Made by a program: the position numbers and the translations under genes. A model generated the notes under the pieces. It was not told the origin of the DNA. It searched no databases and worked only from the letters and a program-made list of their open reading frames with translations. Source: Stenotrophomonas maltophilia R551-3 (GTDB lineage: Bacteria; Pseudomonadota; Gammaproteobacteria; Xanthomonadales; Xanthomonadaceae). From it: a stretch of DNA of 64,000 nucleotides. The stretch lies in contig NC_011071.1 of the NCBI RefSeq assembly GCF_000020665.1, positions 1 to 64,000 on the forward strand, read 5' to 3'. Shown here one piece after another: positions 10,842 through 20,300 of the stretch. The number at the start of each line of letters is the position of its first letter. Positions within the stretch are counted from its first letter, which is position 1.

Positions 10842-11510
10842 ATGACGGAACAACTAGTCGTTCACCGGTACGAACAACCCGATGACAAGGGGCTGAGCTG
10901 GCCTCGCATCGTCGGCATCGCGTTTGTAATTGCCCTGCATCTGGCCGCCTTCATGATGCTCCTCATCCCCGCCGTGGCTCCCAAGGCCGTGGCTGAGAAG
11001 GAGCGCAACGTCATGGTGACCATCGTAGACGCGCCGCCGCCGCCACCCCCGCCGCCGCCGCCGCCGCCGCCGACGGATACTCCGCCGCCGCCGGTGAAGA
11101 ATCTGTCGCCGCCGAAGCCGTCGCCGGTTCCGCCGCCGCCGCAGGCGCCGGTCGTGGACGTGCCGGAGCCGCGCCCGAGCGACATCGTCACCCCGCCGTC
11201 GCCGCCGTCGCCGCCGGCCCCGCCGACCTCGATCGAGGCCAGCGTGGACATCTCGTCGAAGGCCATGAATCCGCCGCGCTACCCGCCGGCAGCCTTCCGC
11301 GCTGGTATCCAGGGCGAAGTGATCCTGATCATTGATGTCGATGCCAGTGGCAACGTCACCAATGTCACGGTGGAAAAGTCCAGCCGTAACCGCGACCTGG
11401 ACCGTGCTGCGATGGAAGCTGCCCGGAAGTGGCGTTTCAACGCCGCCGAAGCTGGCGGTAAGAAGGCTGCTGGCCGCGTCCGCGTCCCGGTCAACTTTGC
11501 ACTGAACTGA
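10842..11510 (+). CDS. tonB: TonB energy-transducing protein
   Basis: TonB spans the periplasm and delivers proton-motive force from ExbB-ExbD to outer-membrane TonB-dependent receptors, of which two are encoded in this window. The 222-residue product has a cytoplasmic start, one transmembrane anchor (about residues 17-40), a proline-rich rigid segment with an uninterrupted run of 13 prolines followed by more PPP and PSPP units, and a C-terminal domain with the YPPAAFRAGIQGEV and RKWRF motifs. The ATG at 10842 is preferred to a TTG five codons upstream. The proline run is coded by CCG-like triplets that could vary in number by slippage. Confidence 0.95.
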   Translation: MTEQLVVHRYEQPDDKGLSWPRIVGIAFVIALHLAAFMMLLIPAVAPKAVAEKERNVMVTIVDAPPPPPPPPPPPPPTDTPPPPVKNLSPPKPSPVPPPPQAPVVDVPEPRPSDIVTPPSPPSPPAPPTSIEASVDISSKAMNPPRYPPAAFRAGIQGEVILIIDVDASGNVTNVTVEKSSRNRDLDRAAMEAARKWRFNAAEAGGKKAAGRVRVPVNFALN

Positions 11511-11518
11511 TTCGGCCC

Positions 11519-11538
11519 GGGTGGCCTCTTGGCCACCC
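11519..11538 (+). terminator. Hairpin between tonB and exbB
   Basis: GGGTGGCC and GGCCACCC are perfect 8-base arms around TCTT, 8 bases after the tonB stop. There is no T-run, so a processing or partial attenuation site is more likely than a full terminator. Confidence 0.4.
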
Positions 11539-11605
11539 TCGCCCGCAGTTCGATTGTTTAGCTTAGCTACACCCTTTATCACCACACACAACAAAGGTAA
11601 GCGTC

Positions 11606-12367
11606 ATGCTGCAGGAAATTTTCATCGCCGCTGCTGCCGGGGGCAATCCGTCCAACGCCCTGTCGCAGATGGGCTTCGAGCATCTGATCCACGAAATGAC
11701 CACCAAGCCGGGTGATTTCGCGGTCTCCTGGGTCGTGCTGCTGACCCTGGTCGTGATGTCGGCCATGTCCTGGTACTGGACCGTCATCAACATCTTCCGT
11801 GCTACCCGCCTGAAGAGCGCCGCTGATCGCGTCGTCAGCCTGTTCTGGGACACCCCGAACGCGCAGGACGCCATCCGTGCGATGGAAGAGCAGCCGGCTT
11901 CGGAGCCGTTCTCGAAGATCGCTCTGGACGCTGCCCAGGCAGCTGCCCACCACCAGCGCGCTGAAGGCGGCGCCACCGGTGGCGTGGGTGAGAACCTGAG
12001 CCGTTCGGAGTTCGTCGACCGTGCCCTGCGTCAGGCCGTGACCCGCGAAAGCAACAAGCTGCAGTCGGGCATGACCCTGCTGGCCACCGTCGGCGCGACC
12101 GCTCCGTTCGTCGGTCTGCTGGGTACCGTGTGGGGCATCTACGGCGCGCTGATCAAGATCGGTGCCACCGGCTCCGCTTCGATCGACGCCGTTGCCGGCC
12201 CGGTGGGTGAAGCGCTGATCATGACCGCGATCGGTCTGTTCGTCGCGATCCCGGCCGTGTTCGCCTTCAACTTCTTCAGCAAGATCAACAGCGCGACCAT
12301 CAGCAAGTTCGATACCTTCGCGCACGACCTGCACGACTTCTTCGCCACCGGTTCGCGCGTCCGCTAA
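11606..12367 (+). CDS. exbB: ExbB proton-channel protein of the TonB system
   Basis: ExbB (MotA/TolQ/ExbB family) forms the inner-membrane pentamer that, with ExbD, harvests proton-motive force for TonB. The 253-residue protein has three hydrophobic segments: one near residues 38-60 and two in the C-terminal half containing the family signature LLATVGATAPFVGLLGTVWG and EALIMTAIGLFVAIPAV. A well placed GGTAAG-like site precedes the ATG at 11606. It lies between tonB and two exbD genes, the arrangement known from Xanthomonas. Confidence 0.95.
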   Translation: MLQEIFIAAAAGGNPSNALSQMGFEHLIHEMTTKPGDFAVSWVVLLTLVVMSAMSWYWTVINIFRATRLKSAADRVVSLFWDTPNAQDAIRAMEEQPASEPFSKIALDAAQAAAHHQRAEGGATGGVGENLSRSEFVDRALRQAVTRESNKLQSGMTLLATVGATAPFVGLLGTVWGIYGALIKIGATGSASIDAVAGPVGEALIMTAIGLFVAIPAVFAFNFFSKINSATISKFDTFAHDLHDFFATGSRVR

Positions 12368-12427
12368 TTGCGACGCGCTGTACCTGCGACGAAGTAAGTA
12401 GTCACCAAGATCTAGACGGAGCCCGTT

Positions 12428-12853
12428 ATGGCTTTCAGTAGTGGTAACAGCGGCGGCCCCATGGCCGACATCAACGTTACGCCCCTCGTGGACGTGATGC
12501 TGGTGCTGCTGATCATCTTCATCATCACGGCGCCCCTGATGTCCCACAAGGTCAAGGTGGATCTGCCGGAGGCCAACCTGGTCCAGAAGCCGGACGACAC
12601 CAACGATCGCAAGGGTCCCATCACCCTGGCAGTCAAGGAAGATGGCTCGATCTACTGGAACGACGAAGAAATCAACAAGCAGACTCTCGAGTCGCGCTTG
12701 GCGACCGCCGCCCAGCAGACCCCGCAGCCGCCGTTGAACCTGCGTGGTGACCGCACCACCAAGATGCGCGTCATCAACGAGATGACCAAGATCGCGCAGG
12801 AACAGGGCATGCTGGACGTCGGCTTCGTTGCGACCAAAGAAAAGGGGCAATAA
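12428..12853 (+). CDS. exbD: ExbD biopolymer transport protein, copy 1
   Basis: ExbD is the single-span partner of ExbB; its membrane aspartate takes part in proton movement. The 141-residue protein has the short cytoplasmic start [20 protein letters not shown], a transmembrane segment [18 protein letters not shown] with the conserved aspartate at its start, and a periplasmic C-terminal domain. Its first 40 residues are almost the same as those of the next gene, only three bases downstream, so the two arose by duplication. A GACGGAG site precedes the start. Confidence 0.94.
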   Translation: MAFSSGNSGGPMADINVTPLVDVMLVLLIIFIITAPLMSHKVKVDLPEANLVQKPDDTNDRKGPITLAVKEDGSIYWNDEEINKQTLESRLATAAQQTPQPPLNLRGDRTTKMRVINEMTKIAQEQGMLDVGFVATKEKGQ

Positions 12854-12856
12854 GCC

Positions 12857-13270
12857 ATGGCATTCAGTAGTGGTGGTGGCAAGGGCCCCATGGCCGACAT
12901 CAACGTCACGCCCCTCGTGGACGTGATGCTGGTGCTGCTGATCATCTTCATCGTGACCGCGCCGATCATGACGTACCCGATCGCCGTGGACCTGCCGCAG
13001 CGCGTGCTCAACCCACCGCCGCAGCTGGTCGAACCGCCGCCGCCGATCGAGTTGAAGATCGACGCCAGCAACCAGGTCTCGTGGAACAACAGCCCGATCA
13101 ATGCGAGCGAGCTGCAGCAGCGGATGGAGCAGGAGGTCCAGCGTGACCCGACCAACCAGCCGGAACTGCGCATCGACGCCAGCCCGGATTCCGAGTACGA
13201 CGTGATGGCCAAGGTCCTGGCCGCCGCGAAGAACGCTCAGATGAAGAAGATCGGTTTTGTGCAGCAGTAA
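12857..13270 (+). CDS. exbD2: ExbD biopolymer transport protein, copy 2
   Basis: Second ExbD-family protein (137 residues). The N-terminus and transmembrane segment repeat those of copy 1, including [20 protein letters not shown], while the periplasmic part has diverged and carries a proline-rich start ([12 protein letters not shown]). In Xanthomonas campestris a corresponding second copy is known to be dispensable for iron uptake but relevant to the plant response; whether that applies here is unknown. Translation is probably coupled to copy 1, with which it is separated by three bases. Confidence 0.92.
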   Translation: MAFSSGGGKGPMADINVTPLVDVMLVLLIIFIVTAPIMTYPIAVDLPQRVLNPPPQLVEPPPPIELKIDASNQVSWNNSPINASELQQRMEQEVQRDPTNQPELRIDASPDSEYDVMAKVLAAAKNAQMKKIGFVQQ

Positions 13271-13307
13271 ACGCAATACCGCAATACAACAGTCATGACG
13301 CGACTGC

Positions 13308-13338
13308 AGACGCCCCTGGAAACAGGGGCGTCTTTTTT
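13308..13338 (+). terminator. Rho-independent terminator after exbD2
   Basis: AGACGCCCCTG and CAGGGGCGTCT pair around a GAAA loop and are followed by six T. This closes the tonB-exbB-exbD-exbD2 cluster. Confidence 0.92.
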
Positions 13339-13349
13339 CTGCCTGTCGT

Positions 13350-13386
13350 GGTCAGATCCCTTTTTTACAGGAAGAGGGATCTGACC
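13350..13386. repeat. REP-like palindrome of the GGTCAGATCC type
   Basis: Perfect 12-base arms GGTCAGATCCCT and AGGGATCTGACC lie between exbD2 and cls. The same outer arm occurs at 54965-55005, with another inner stem, and relatives occur at 34039-34077 and 63017-63056, so this is a dispersed family in this genome. Confidence 0.8.
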
Positions 13387-13420
13387 CCATCAGGCTGCAC
13401 GCGCCCGTTATGATCGGCGG

Positions 13421-14881
13421 ATGCTCGCCCTCTTCGACTCCCTGCGCCACTGGCTGGATGGCATCGCCCACCTCGGCACGATCCTGGCGGTGGCCTATCT
13501 GCTGTACCTGTTCGCGCTGGCGGGCTGGATCATGCTGCAGAAGCGCGAGCCGGTCGCCACCCTGAGCTGGATCCTGTCGCTGGCGCTGCTGCCCTATCTC
13601 GGCCTCTTCATCTATTACCTGCTGGGCCCGCAGAAGGTGAAGCGGCAGCGCCTGCGTCGTGGGCGTGCGCGCTCGGGCATGGAGCACTACAGCGACGTGT
13701 GCCCGCCCGATGCCGACTGCACCGAGCTGGCCAAGATCGCGCAGGCCACCACCGGGCTGGCACCGAGCAGTGCCACCGAAGTGACCTGGCTGGTGGATGG
13801 TGCAGCCACCTACGCCGCGCTGCTTGAAGCTGTCGCGCAGGCACGCGATCACGTGCATCTGGAGTACTACATCTTCAACCCGGACCATGCCGGCACCGCC
13901 CTGCGCGACGCGCTGGTGGAACGTGCGCGGGCCGGCGTGCAGGTGCGCCTGCTGCTCGATGCGGTGGGCTCATCCGCCCTGCCGCGGCGCTTCCTGCAAC
14001 CCCTGCTCGATGCCGGTGGTGAAGCGATCTGGTTCCACCCACGGCAGCTGCTGAAGCCGTTCAAGCGCCCATGGTTGAACCTGCGCACCCACCGCAAGCT
14101 GGTGATTGTCGATGGTCGCCTGGCCTTCACCGGTGGCATCAACATCACCGACGACGAGGACGAAAGCCGCAGGACCGACGCATACCGTGATCTGCACATG
14201 CGCATCCGTGGTCACGTGGTGCGAAGCCTGCAGCTGGTGTTCGCCGAGGACTGGCTGTACGCCAGTGGACAGGACCCCTCGCGGATGGATATCGCGCGTC
14301 TGTGGCCAGCCGACATGCCCCTGCGGGGCGATGGCCCGATCAATGCCCAGGTACTGGTGTCCGGCCCGGATTCGGGCTGGGAGACCATCCATCGCCTGCA
14401 CGTAGCAGCGATCCAGGAAGCGCACGAGCGGGTCTGGCTGGTCACGCCCTACTTCGTCCCGGGCGAAGCGGCGCGGATGGCACTGACCTCGGCCGCGCTG
14501 GGCGGGTTGGACGTCCGCCTGCTGGTGCCGAAGATGAGCGATTCCTGGTTCGTCACCCAGGCCGCCCGCTCCTACTTTGACGAGCTGCTGCATGCCGGGG
14601 TGAAGATCTACGAGTACGGCCCTCGCATGCTGCATACCAAGGCCTTCATCGCCGATGACGACGTCTGCATCGTCGGCAGCGCCAACTTCGACCACCGCAG
14701 CTTCCGGCTGAACTTCGAACTATCGATGATGATCAGCGATCGAGGTCGTGTTGCCGCCCTGGCCGAACTGCTGGAGGGCGAGTTTGAAAGGGCCACCCGG
14801 GTGAATGACCAGGCCGGCCGTTCGCTGTGGCTGCACCGCCTGCCCGAGGCCTTCGCACGGCTGGCCTCGCCGCTGCTCTGA
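13421..14881 (+). CDS. cls: Cardiolipin synthase (phospholipase D family)
   Basis: Catalyses formation of cardiolipin from two phosphatidylglycerols at the inner membrane. The 486-residue protein begins with two transmembrane helices (about residues 15-65), followed by two phospholipase D domains. Each carries an HKD motif: HRKLVIVDG near residue 225 and HTKAFIADDD near residue 405. Overall size and the GSANFDHRSFRLNFE segment after the second motif match bacterial Cls of the ClsA type. It is preceded by a terminator and a REP palindrome, so it is transcribed on its own. Confidence 0.93.
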   Translation: MLALFDSLRHWLDGIAHLGTILAVAYLLYLFALAGWIMLQKREPVATLSWILSLALLPYLGLFIYYLLGPQKVKRQRLRRGRARSGMEHYSDVCPPDADCTELAKIAQATTGLAPSSATEVTWLVDGAATYAALLEAVAQARDHVHLEYYIFNPDHAGTALRDALVERARAGVQVRLLLDAVGSSALPRRFLQPLLDAGGEAIWFHPRQLLKPFKRPWLNLRTHRKLVIVDGRLAFTGGINITDDEDESRRTDAYRDLHMRIRGHVVRSLQLVFAEDWLYASGQDPSRMDIARLWPADMPLRGDGPINAQVLVSGPDSGWETIHRLHVAAIQEAHERVWLVTPYFVPGEAARMALTSAALGGLDVRLLVPKMSDSWFVTQAARSYFDELLHAGVKIYEYGPRMLHTKAFIADDDVCIVGSANFDHRSFRLNFELSMMISDRGRVAALAELLEGEFERATRVNDQAGRSLWLHRLPEAFARLASPLL

Positions 14882-14921
14882 CGCAGCGCTACACTGCGGC
14901 GATCATCCGGGGAGCCCGACT

Positions 14922-15191
14922 ATGTACTGGTTGTACCTGCTGCTGGCGCTGGGCTGTTTCGCCTTCGCCCTGAAGACGCCCAATGCCGGGTTGATGACCC
15001 TGTGCCTGCTGGCCGCCCTCGCCTTCCTGCTGGCCTGGGTACGCGGCCGCTACGTGGCACGCTTCGGCGACCTGCAGCGTGATCCCGCTACCCTGGTCGA
15101 CGCCGAGGAACTGCGCCGCCTGCGCGAACAGGCCCAGGCCCGTCGCAGCGCCGCCCCCGACGAACACGATCCGTCCCCTCTTTCCAAGTAG
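14922..15191 (+). CDS. Small two-helix membrane protein, conserved hypothetical
   Basis: The 89-residue product has two hydrophobic segments (about residues 2-18 and 23-42) and then a charged, arginine- and glutamate-rich cytoplasmic tail. A GGGGAG site precedes the ATG at 14922. It lies 40 bases after cls and 9 bases before pdxJ, so it probably shares a transcript with both. No family is recognised. Confidence 0.7.
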   Translation: MYWLYLLLALGCFAFALKTPNAGLMTLCLLAALAFLLAWVRGRYVARFGDLQRDPATLVDAEELRRLREQAQARRSAAPDEHDPSPLSK

Positions 15192-15200
15192 TTCCGTTCC

Positions 15201-15944
15201 ATGACCCAGCTCAGCGTCAACGTCAACAAGATCGCCGTCCTGCGCAATTCGCGCGGCGGTGCCGAACCGGACGTGGTGCGTGCGGCCCAGGCCTGCCTGG
15301 ATGCCGGCGCGCATGGCATCACCGTGCACCCGCGGCCGGACCGCCGCCACATCACCGCCGAGGACGTGCTGGCCCTGTCCACGCTGACCCGTGCGCGTGG
15401 GGTGGAGTTCAACATCGAAGGCAATCCGTTCGCACCACCGCGCGAGGGTTATCCGGGGCTGCTGCCGCTGTGTGCACAGACCCGTCCGGCGCAGGCTACC
15501 CTGGTGCCGGACAGCGACGGCCAGATCACCTCCGATCATGGCTTCGACTTCGAGCGCGATGCCGAGCGCCTGCGCCCGCTGATCGCCGAACTGAAGGCGA
15601 TGGGTTGCCGGGTCAGTCTGTTCGTCGACGCCGGCAACCCGTTGCTGGAGCAGGCGGCCGAGGTCGGTGCCGACCGCATCGAGCTGTACACCGGCCCCTA
15701 CGCCGAAGCGCATGCGGCGGGCGATGCCGGCGCGATGCTGACGCTCTTTGCCACCGCTGCCCGTCGAGCGCAGGCCGTCGGACTGGGCGTCAACGCCGGA
15801 CACGACCTGTCGCAGGACAACCTGCGTGATTTCCTGGCCAACGTGCCGGACGTGCTGGAGGTGTCGATCGGCCACGCGCTGATCGGTGAGGCCCTGTACG
15901 ACGGGCTGGATGCCACGGTGCGCGGGTACTTGGCGCTGCTCTGA
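15201..15944 (+). CDS. pdxJ: Pyridoxine 5'-phosphate synthase
   Basis: PdxJ condenses 3-amino-2-oxopropyl phosphate with 1-deoxy-xylulose 5-phosphate to give pyridoxine 5'-phosphate, the last ring-closing step of the DXP-dependent vitamin B6 pathway. The 247-residue TIM-barrel protein shows the expected start [17 protein letters not shown], the HPRPDRRHI loop, EFNIEGNP, the [17 protein letters not shown] segment, ELYTGPYA and GVNAGHDL, and the closing [17 protein letters not shown]. Start ATG at 15201 follows the small membrane gene by 9 bases. Confidence 0.96.
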   Translation: MTQLSVNVNKIAVLRNSRGGAEPDVVRAAQACLDAGAHGITVHPRPDRRHITAEDVLALSTLTRARGVEFNIEGNPFAPPREGYPGLLPLCAQTRPAQATLVPDSDGQITSDHGFDFERDAERLRPLIAELKAMGCRVSLFVDAGNPLLEQAAEVGADRIELYTGPYAEAHAAGDAGAMLTLFATAARRAQAVGLGVNAGHDLSQDNLRDFLANVPDVLEVSIGHALIGEALYDGLDATVRGYLALL

Positions 15945-15954
15945 CCCCTTCCCT

Positions 15955-16022
15955 GTAGCGTCACGCCATGCTCGACTTCAGTCTTGGCCACCCTGCGGGA
16001 GTCGAGCATGGCGCGACTCTAC
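15955..16022. repeat. SMAG/REP pair of the GTAGnGTCnnGCCATGCTCGA type
   Basis: The segment starts with GTAG and ends with CTAC. Its two halves (around GCCATGCTCGACT and AGTCGAGCATGGC) form an inverted pair separated by about 20 bases. It lies between pdxJ and a radical SAM gene. A close relative is at 48532-48599. Confidence 0.85.
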
Positions 16023-16087
16023 AAGAGGGCTGAACCCTTCAGGCGCCCGTCGCAGCCGCTGAGACGACTGCGACGTAATCTGCCGCC

Positions 16088-17179
16088 ATGGGTATTGCGA
16101 TCAAGGGCCGAGGTTCCACGTCCCATCTTGCCGGGCGCTTTGAAAGCACCGTCAGCGAGGCGGTGGACGATGGCTGGGCGGTCGACGAGAGCGAGGAGTT
16201 CCTTGCCCCTCGCCTGCGCACCGAAGTGCGCGCCGAAACCGCGCGCAGCATCATCACCCGCAACAACTCGCCCGACGTCGGCTTCAGTCAATCGGTGAAT
16301 CCCTACCGCGGTTGCGAGCACGGCTGCTCCTACTGCTTCGCGCGCCCCTCGCATGCCTATCTGAACCTGTCGCCAGGCTTGGACTTCGAGACCAAGCTGT
16401 TCGCCAAGACCAATGCGCCCCAGCTGCTGCGCAAGGAACTGTCGAAACCGGGCTACGTGCCGCAACCGATCGCGCTGGGCATCAACACCGATGCGTACCA
16501 ACCGATCGAGCGCAAGTTCAAACTGACCCGCCAGCTGATTGAAGTGATGCTGGAGACCAAGCATCCCTTCTCGCTGATCACCAAGAACGCGCTGGTCGAG
16601 CGCGATATCGATCTGCTTGCGCCGCTGGCCGCGGAGAACCTGGTCAGCGTGCATTTCTCGGTGACCTCGCTGGACCCGCATCTCTCCGCGAAGCTGGAAC
16701 CGCGCGCGTCGGCGCCACACGCACGGCTGCGCGCGATGAAGCGTCTGCATGAGGTCGGCATTCCGGTGGGCGTGATGGTGGCGCCGGTGATTCCGTGGAT
16801 CAACGACAGCGAACTGGAAGCGGTGTTGGAGGCCGCACACGACGCAGGTGCGAGCACCGCCGGTTATGTGCTGCTGCGCCTGCCGCTTGAAGTGGCGCCG
16901 CTGTTCCGCGAGTGGCTGGACACCCATCATCCAGATCGCGCCGCACATGTGATGAGTACCATCCAGCAGCTGCGCGGCGGCAAGGACTACGACAGCCAGT
17001 TCGGCACGCGCATGCGGGGCCAAGGCGTGTATGCCGATCTGTTGAACAACCGCTTCAAGCTGGCGCGCAAACGTCTGGGCTTCAATGCGCAGAACAGCCA
17101 TTGGCCGAAGCTGGATTGCAGCCGGTTCCAGAAGCCGTTGCCACCGAGGAAGGATTCGCCGCAGGGGTCGTTGTTCTGA
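16088..17179 (+). CDS. Radical SAM protein of the PA0069 family
   Basis: A 363-residue radical S-adenosylmethionine protein. The iron-sulfur cluster motif CEHGCSYC (CxxxCxxC) lies near residues 77-84 after the family signature QSVNPYRG. TIM-barrel elements follow (for example ALGINTDAYQPIE and VHFSVTSLDPHLSAKLEP). This family is often annotated PA0069 or SplB-like; the reaction is not established. The ATG at 16088 gives the usual start MGIAIKGRG. It stands alone between a REP pair and the RHS region. Confidence 0.88.
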   Translation: MGIAIKGRGSTSHLAGRFESTVSEAVDDGWAVDESEEFLAPRLRTEVRAETARSIITRNNSPDVGFSQSVNPYRGCEHGCSYCFARPSHAYLNLSPGLDFETKLFAKTNAPQLLRKELSKPGYVPQPIALGINTDAYQPIERKFKLTRQLIEVMLETKHPFSLITKNALVERDIDLLAPLAAENLVSVHFSVTSLDPHLSAKLEPRASAPHARLRAMKRLHEVGIPVGVMVAPVIPWINDSELEAVLEAAHDAGASTAGYVLLRLPLEVAPLFREWLDTHHPDRAAHVMSTIQQLRGGKDYDSQFGTRMRGQGVYADLLNNRFKLARKRLGFNAQNSHWPKLDCSRFQKPLPPRKDSPQGSLF

Positions 17180-17349
17180 CGCACGTACAACTTGGCTACC
17201 TACCTACCATCGCTCGCCCAGCGACGCGCAATGCATGAAAGTACGTCTCCATCTATTGCAAGCTGACGTAGGGCCGTCATAAACTCGCCACAAACATGAA
17301 TCCCCGATGACTGAATGACTCGGTCTCGGATGAGGAGATAGGCGAGCGC

Positions 17350-20300
17350 ATGATGCACTTTGCAACACGGAACACTCTGAAGTCCCGTCTTCTTCTTCTG
17401 CCGCTGCTTTCCCTGCCGATGACATTGGCAACGGCGGCAAACACTCTCGAAACCGTTCAAGTCACCGCCAAACGCCCTGCTGGAGGTGGCGGTGTAGGTG
17501 GTTTTGGATTTGGCGGCGGCAGTGGTGTCCACCTGTCCGAGTCTCAAATGGACAATGGCGGCGGCGGCGGTGCAATTCCGACCGAAACCGCGAAGGAGCA
17601 GCCGACCGATGACAAAGAGAAGGACTGCAATGGTCGTAAGGGCAATCCCGTCGTGCTCTACAGCGGCAACAAGGTTGAACCAGAACTTGATTTCGCCAGT
17701 CAGGGCGAAATGGGACTGTTCCTGCAGCGCAACTACAATCACTATTGGAGCGCGACCGGGCTGTTCGGCAATCACTGGCTGAGCAACTTCGATTATTCGC
17801 TCGCATTCACCGATGCAAATCAGCTGGCGTGGGTGCAACGGCCTGACGGTCGCCGCATCAAGTACCTCAAGGATCCTGCCAGCGGTCGCTGGTATGAGGA
17901 CAAGGCCCAGCCCATCGCGTACCTCTCCGCGAACGGCGATGGCACGTTTACGCTTCGAAACGAAAACAACGGTACGGAGACCTACAACGTCGAGGGCTAT
18001 ATCACCCGACTCAGCAATGAGCAGGGCGTGAGCTGGACGTTCTCCTATGCTGACCGCTATCTGCAGAAGGTGACCCACTCCTCGGGACGCAGCGTCAGCT
18101 TTGGTTGGGCCAATGGACAGGTAAGCCAGGTGACCGATCCAGCCGGCAACGTCTATCGCTACACCTATACCCCCAATGTTTTCGGGAACGGACGTGGCCG
18201 GCTTGCCAGCTCGACGCTGCCAGGCACACCAGCGACGACGATCAGCTACCACTACGAAGATGCTCGCTTCCCGGGTGCCCTGACTGGCAAGTCCTTTGAT
18301 GGCGTGCGCTATTCCACTTTTGCGTACGACGCGGAGCGGCGCGCCATCAGCACGGAGCACAACGGTGGCATTGAGCGATTCCGCTTCAGCTATGCCGTGC
18401 GCAGCACCGAACCGGTGCTCCCGCCGCCCGCACCGACTCGACCCGGCGGTGTCCGCGCCGACGAAGAGCGTGGATGGTGCGAACAGCGCACCGGAGGCTC
18501 ACGCATCTGCTATCAACCGCGCTCGCTGCCTGTTGACTCGCTGCCGATGGAGAGCGCTCTCGGTATGACGGCCGCCGCTGCGCCGGGCCTTACGCGGCCC
18601 GTCGATATTGATGTCACTGTGATCAACCCTCTTGGCCGTAGCACCACTTACACGTTCAAGGACGGAAAGATGGTATCGACCAAGGGTGATCCGTCGCCGA
18701 ACTGCCCTGCCAGCTACAAGGAGCAGAGTTATGACGCCAATGGATACCCGGATCTGGTCCATGACTTCCAGGACAATCTGACCAACTTCGACTACAGCGC
18801 TCAGGGTTACCTGCTGAAGCGGGTGGAAGCTGTCGGCAGCTCGGCCGAACGTACAACGTTGCAGGAGTGGGATACCACGCGGAACAGACTCCTCAAGACA
18901 ACGGTGGTGGGTGACCTCGAGGTTGCCTACTCCTATGACGATCGCGGAAACGTGGCCAGCGCAACCGAGCGCAATCTGACGGCACGTGGCGTACCCAGCC
19001 AGACACGAGTGACCCGGAGCACGTATACCTATCACGCAAACGGATTGAAGGCCTCGATCAAAGTCGATGGACCGCTTGCGCAGGACGACGTCACCTCCGT
19101 GTTCAACGGCCAAGGCGATCTGACCAGCGTCACCAACGCACTCGGTCATACGATCAGCTATTCCAACTACAACGGATTGGGGTTGCCGGGACGCATCGTC
19201 AATGCGAATGGTGGTGTGCGAGAGCTGACGTATGACGGCCGCGGCCGCGTTGTATCCGACAGAACCAGTTCGGGAACCGGCTGGGCGACTACCGCCATTG
19301 GCTACACCGCTGCAGGTGACATCGCCTCGCTTACCCAGCCTGATGGCGTGACAGTCCGCTACGGCTACGATGCAGGGCGCCGCCTGACACAGGAAGTCCG
19401 TTCGATGGGAGACGGCAAGTGGGCGTGGATCCGTCATAGCTACAACAACGCTTCCAATCGCACGCGCACTGAGGTTTCACAAACCGACTATCCGATGGAT
19501 ACGGTCGTAAAGGGGATGATTGATGAAATCACCCACGACGGCCAGTGGAACTGGTTCGTTCGAGGTTGGGCCTGCTCCACCGGATCGGCGGGATCCATCC
19601 AGGTGGATGGTTACGCCGATGGCAACGTCTACCTGGGTAGCACTCAAGCAAACCTTGCCAGCGAGCCAGGAGTTGCCGCGGCGTGCCAAGCATCAGGGAG
19701 TGCCTATAGGTATCAGTTGCCGATATCGCTAGCCCAGAGGCAACAGTTGGGCGGTCGCAAGTTTTCCATCTACGGCCAATCTCCGCAGGGGCGCGGCCAG
19801 GACCGACCGCTTCCGAACTCTGGGGTGCTCGCGATTCCAACGGCAAAAATCGTTGGTGATATCGGCGGCGTGACCCAGGACGGAAACTGGAACTTCTTCC
19901 TGGAAGGCTGGGCCTGCTCGATCGGCGTGGACTCATCGATCGATGTGCACGTCTATGCAGGAAACTCCGCTTGGGCAGGGGGCACCTTTGTTGCCAGTGG
20001 TCGTGCCAACCTCGCAACGGACGGCAACGTCGCCAGCGCTTGCCAAGCACGCGGAAATGCGTATTGGTTCAAGATTCCACTCGATGGCAATCTGCGATCA
20101 GCGCATGGTGGCAAGGCGCTTTATGTTCATGGCATCTCGCCGTGGGGTGGTGATCATCTGACCATCAATCGCTCGGGCACTTTCACCGTCCCAGCCGTTG
20201 TGCGGAGTGCGGAGTTCGTTTCCTTCAATGCCTATCCCACCAACATCACCAATGGACGGCAAAGCACGTTGACCATACAGGTCCGCAACACAGGCAACGT

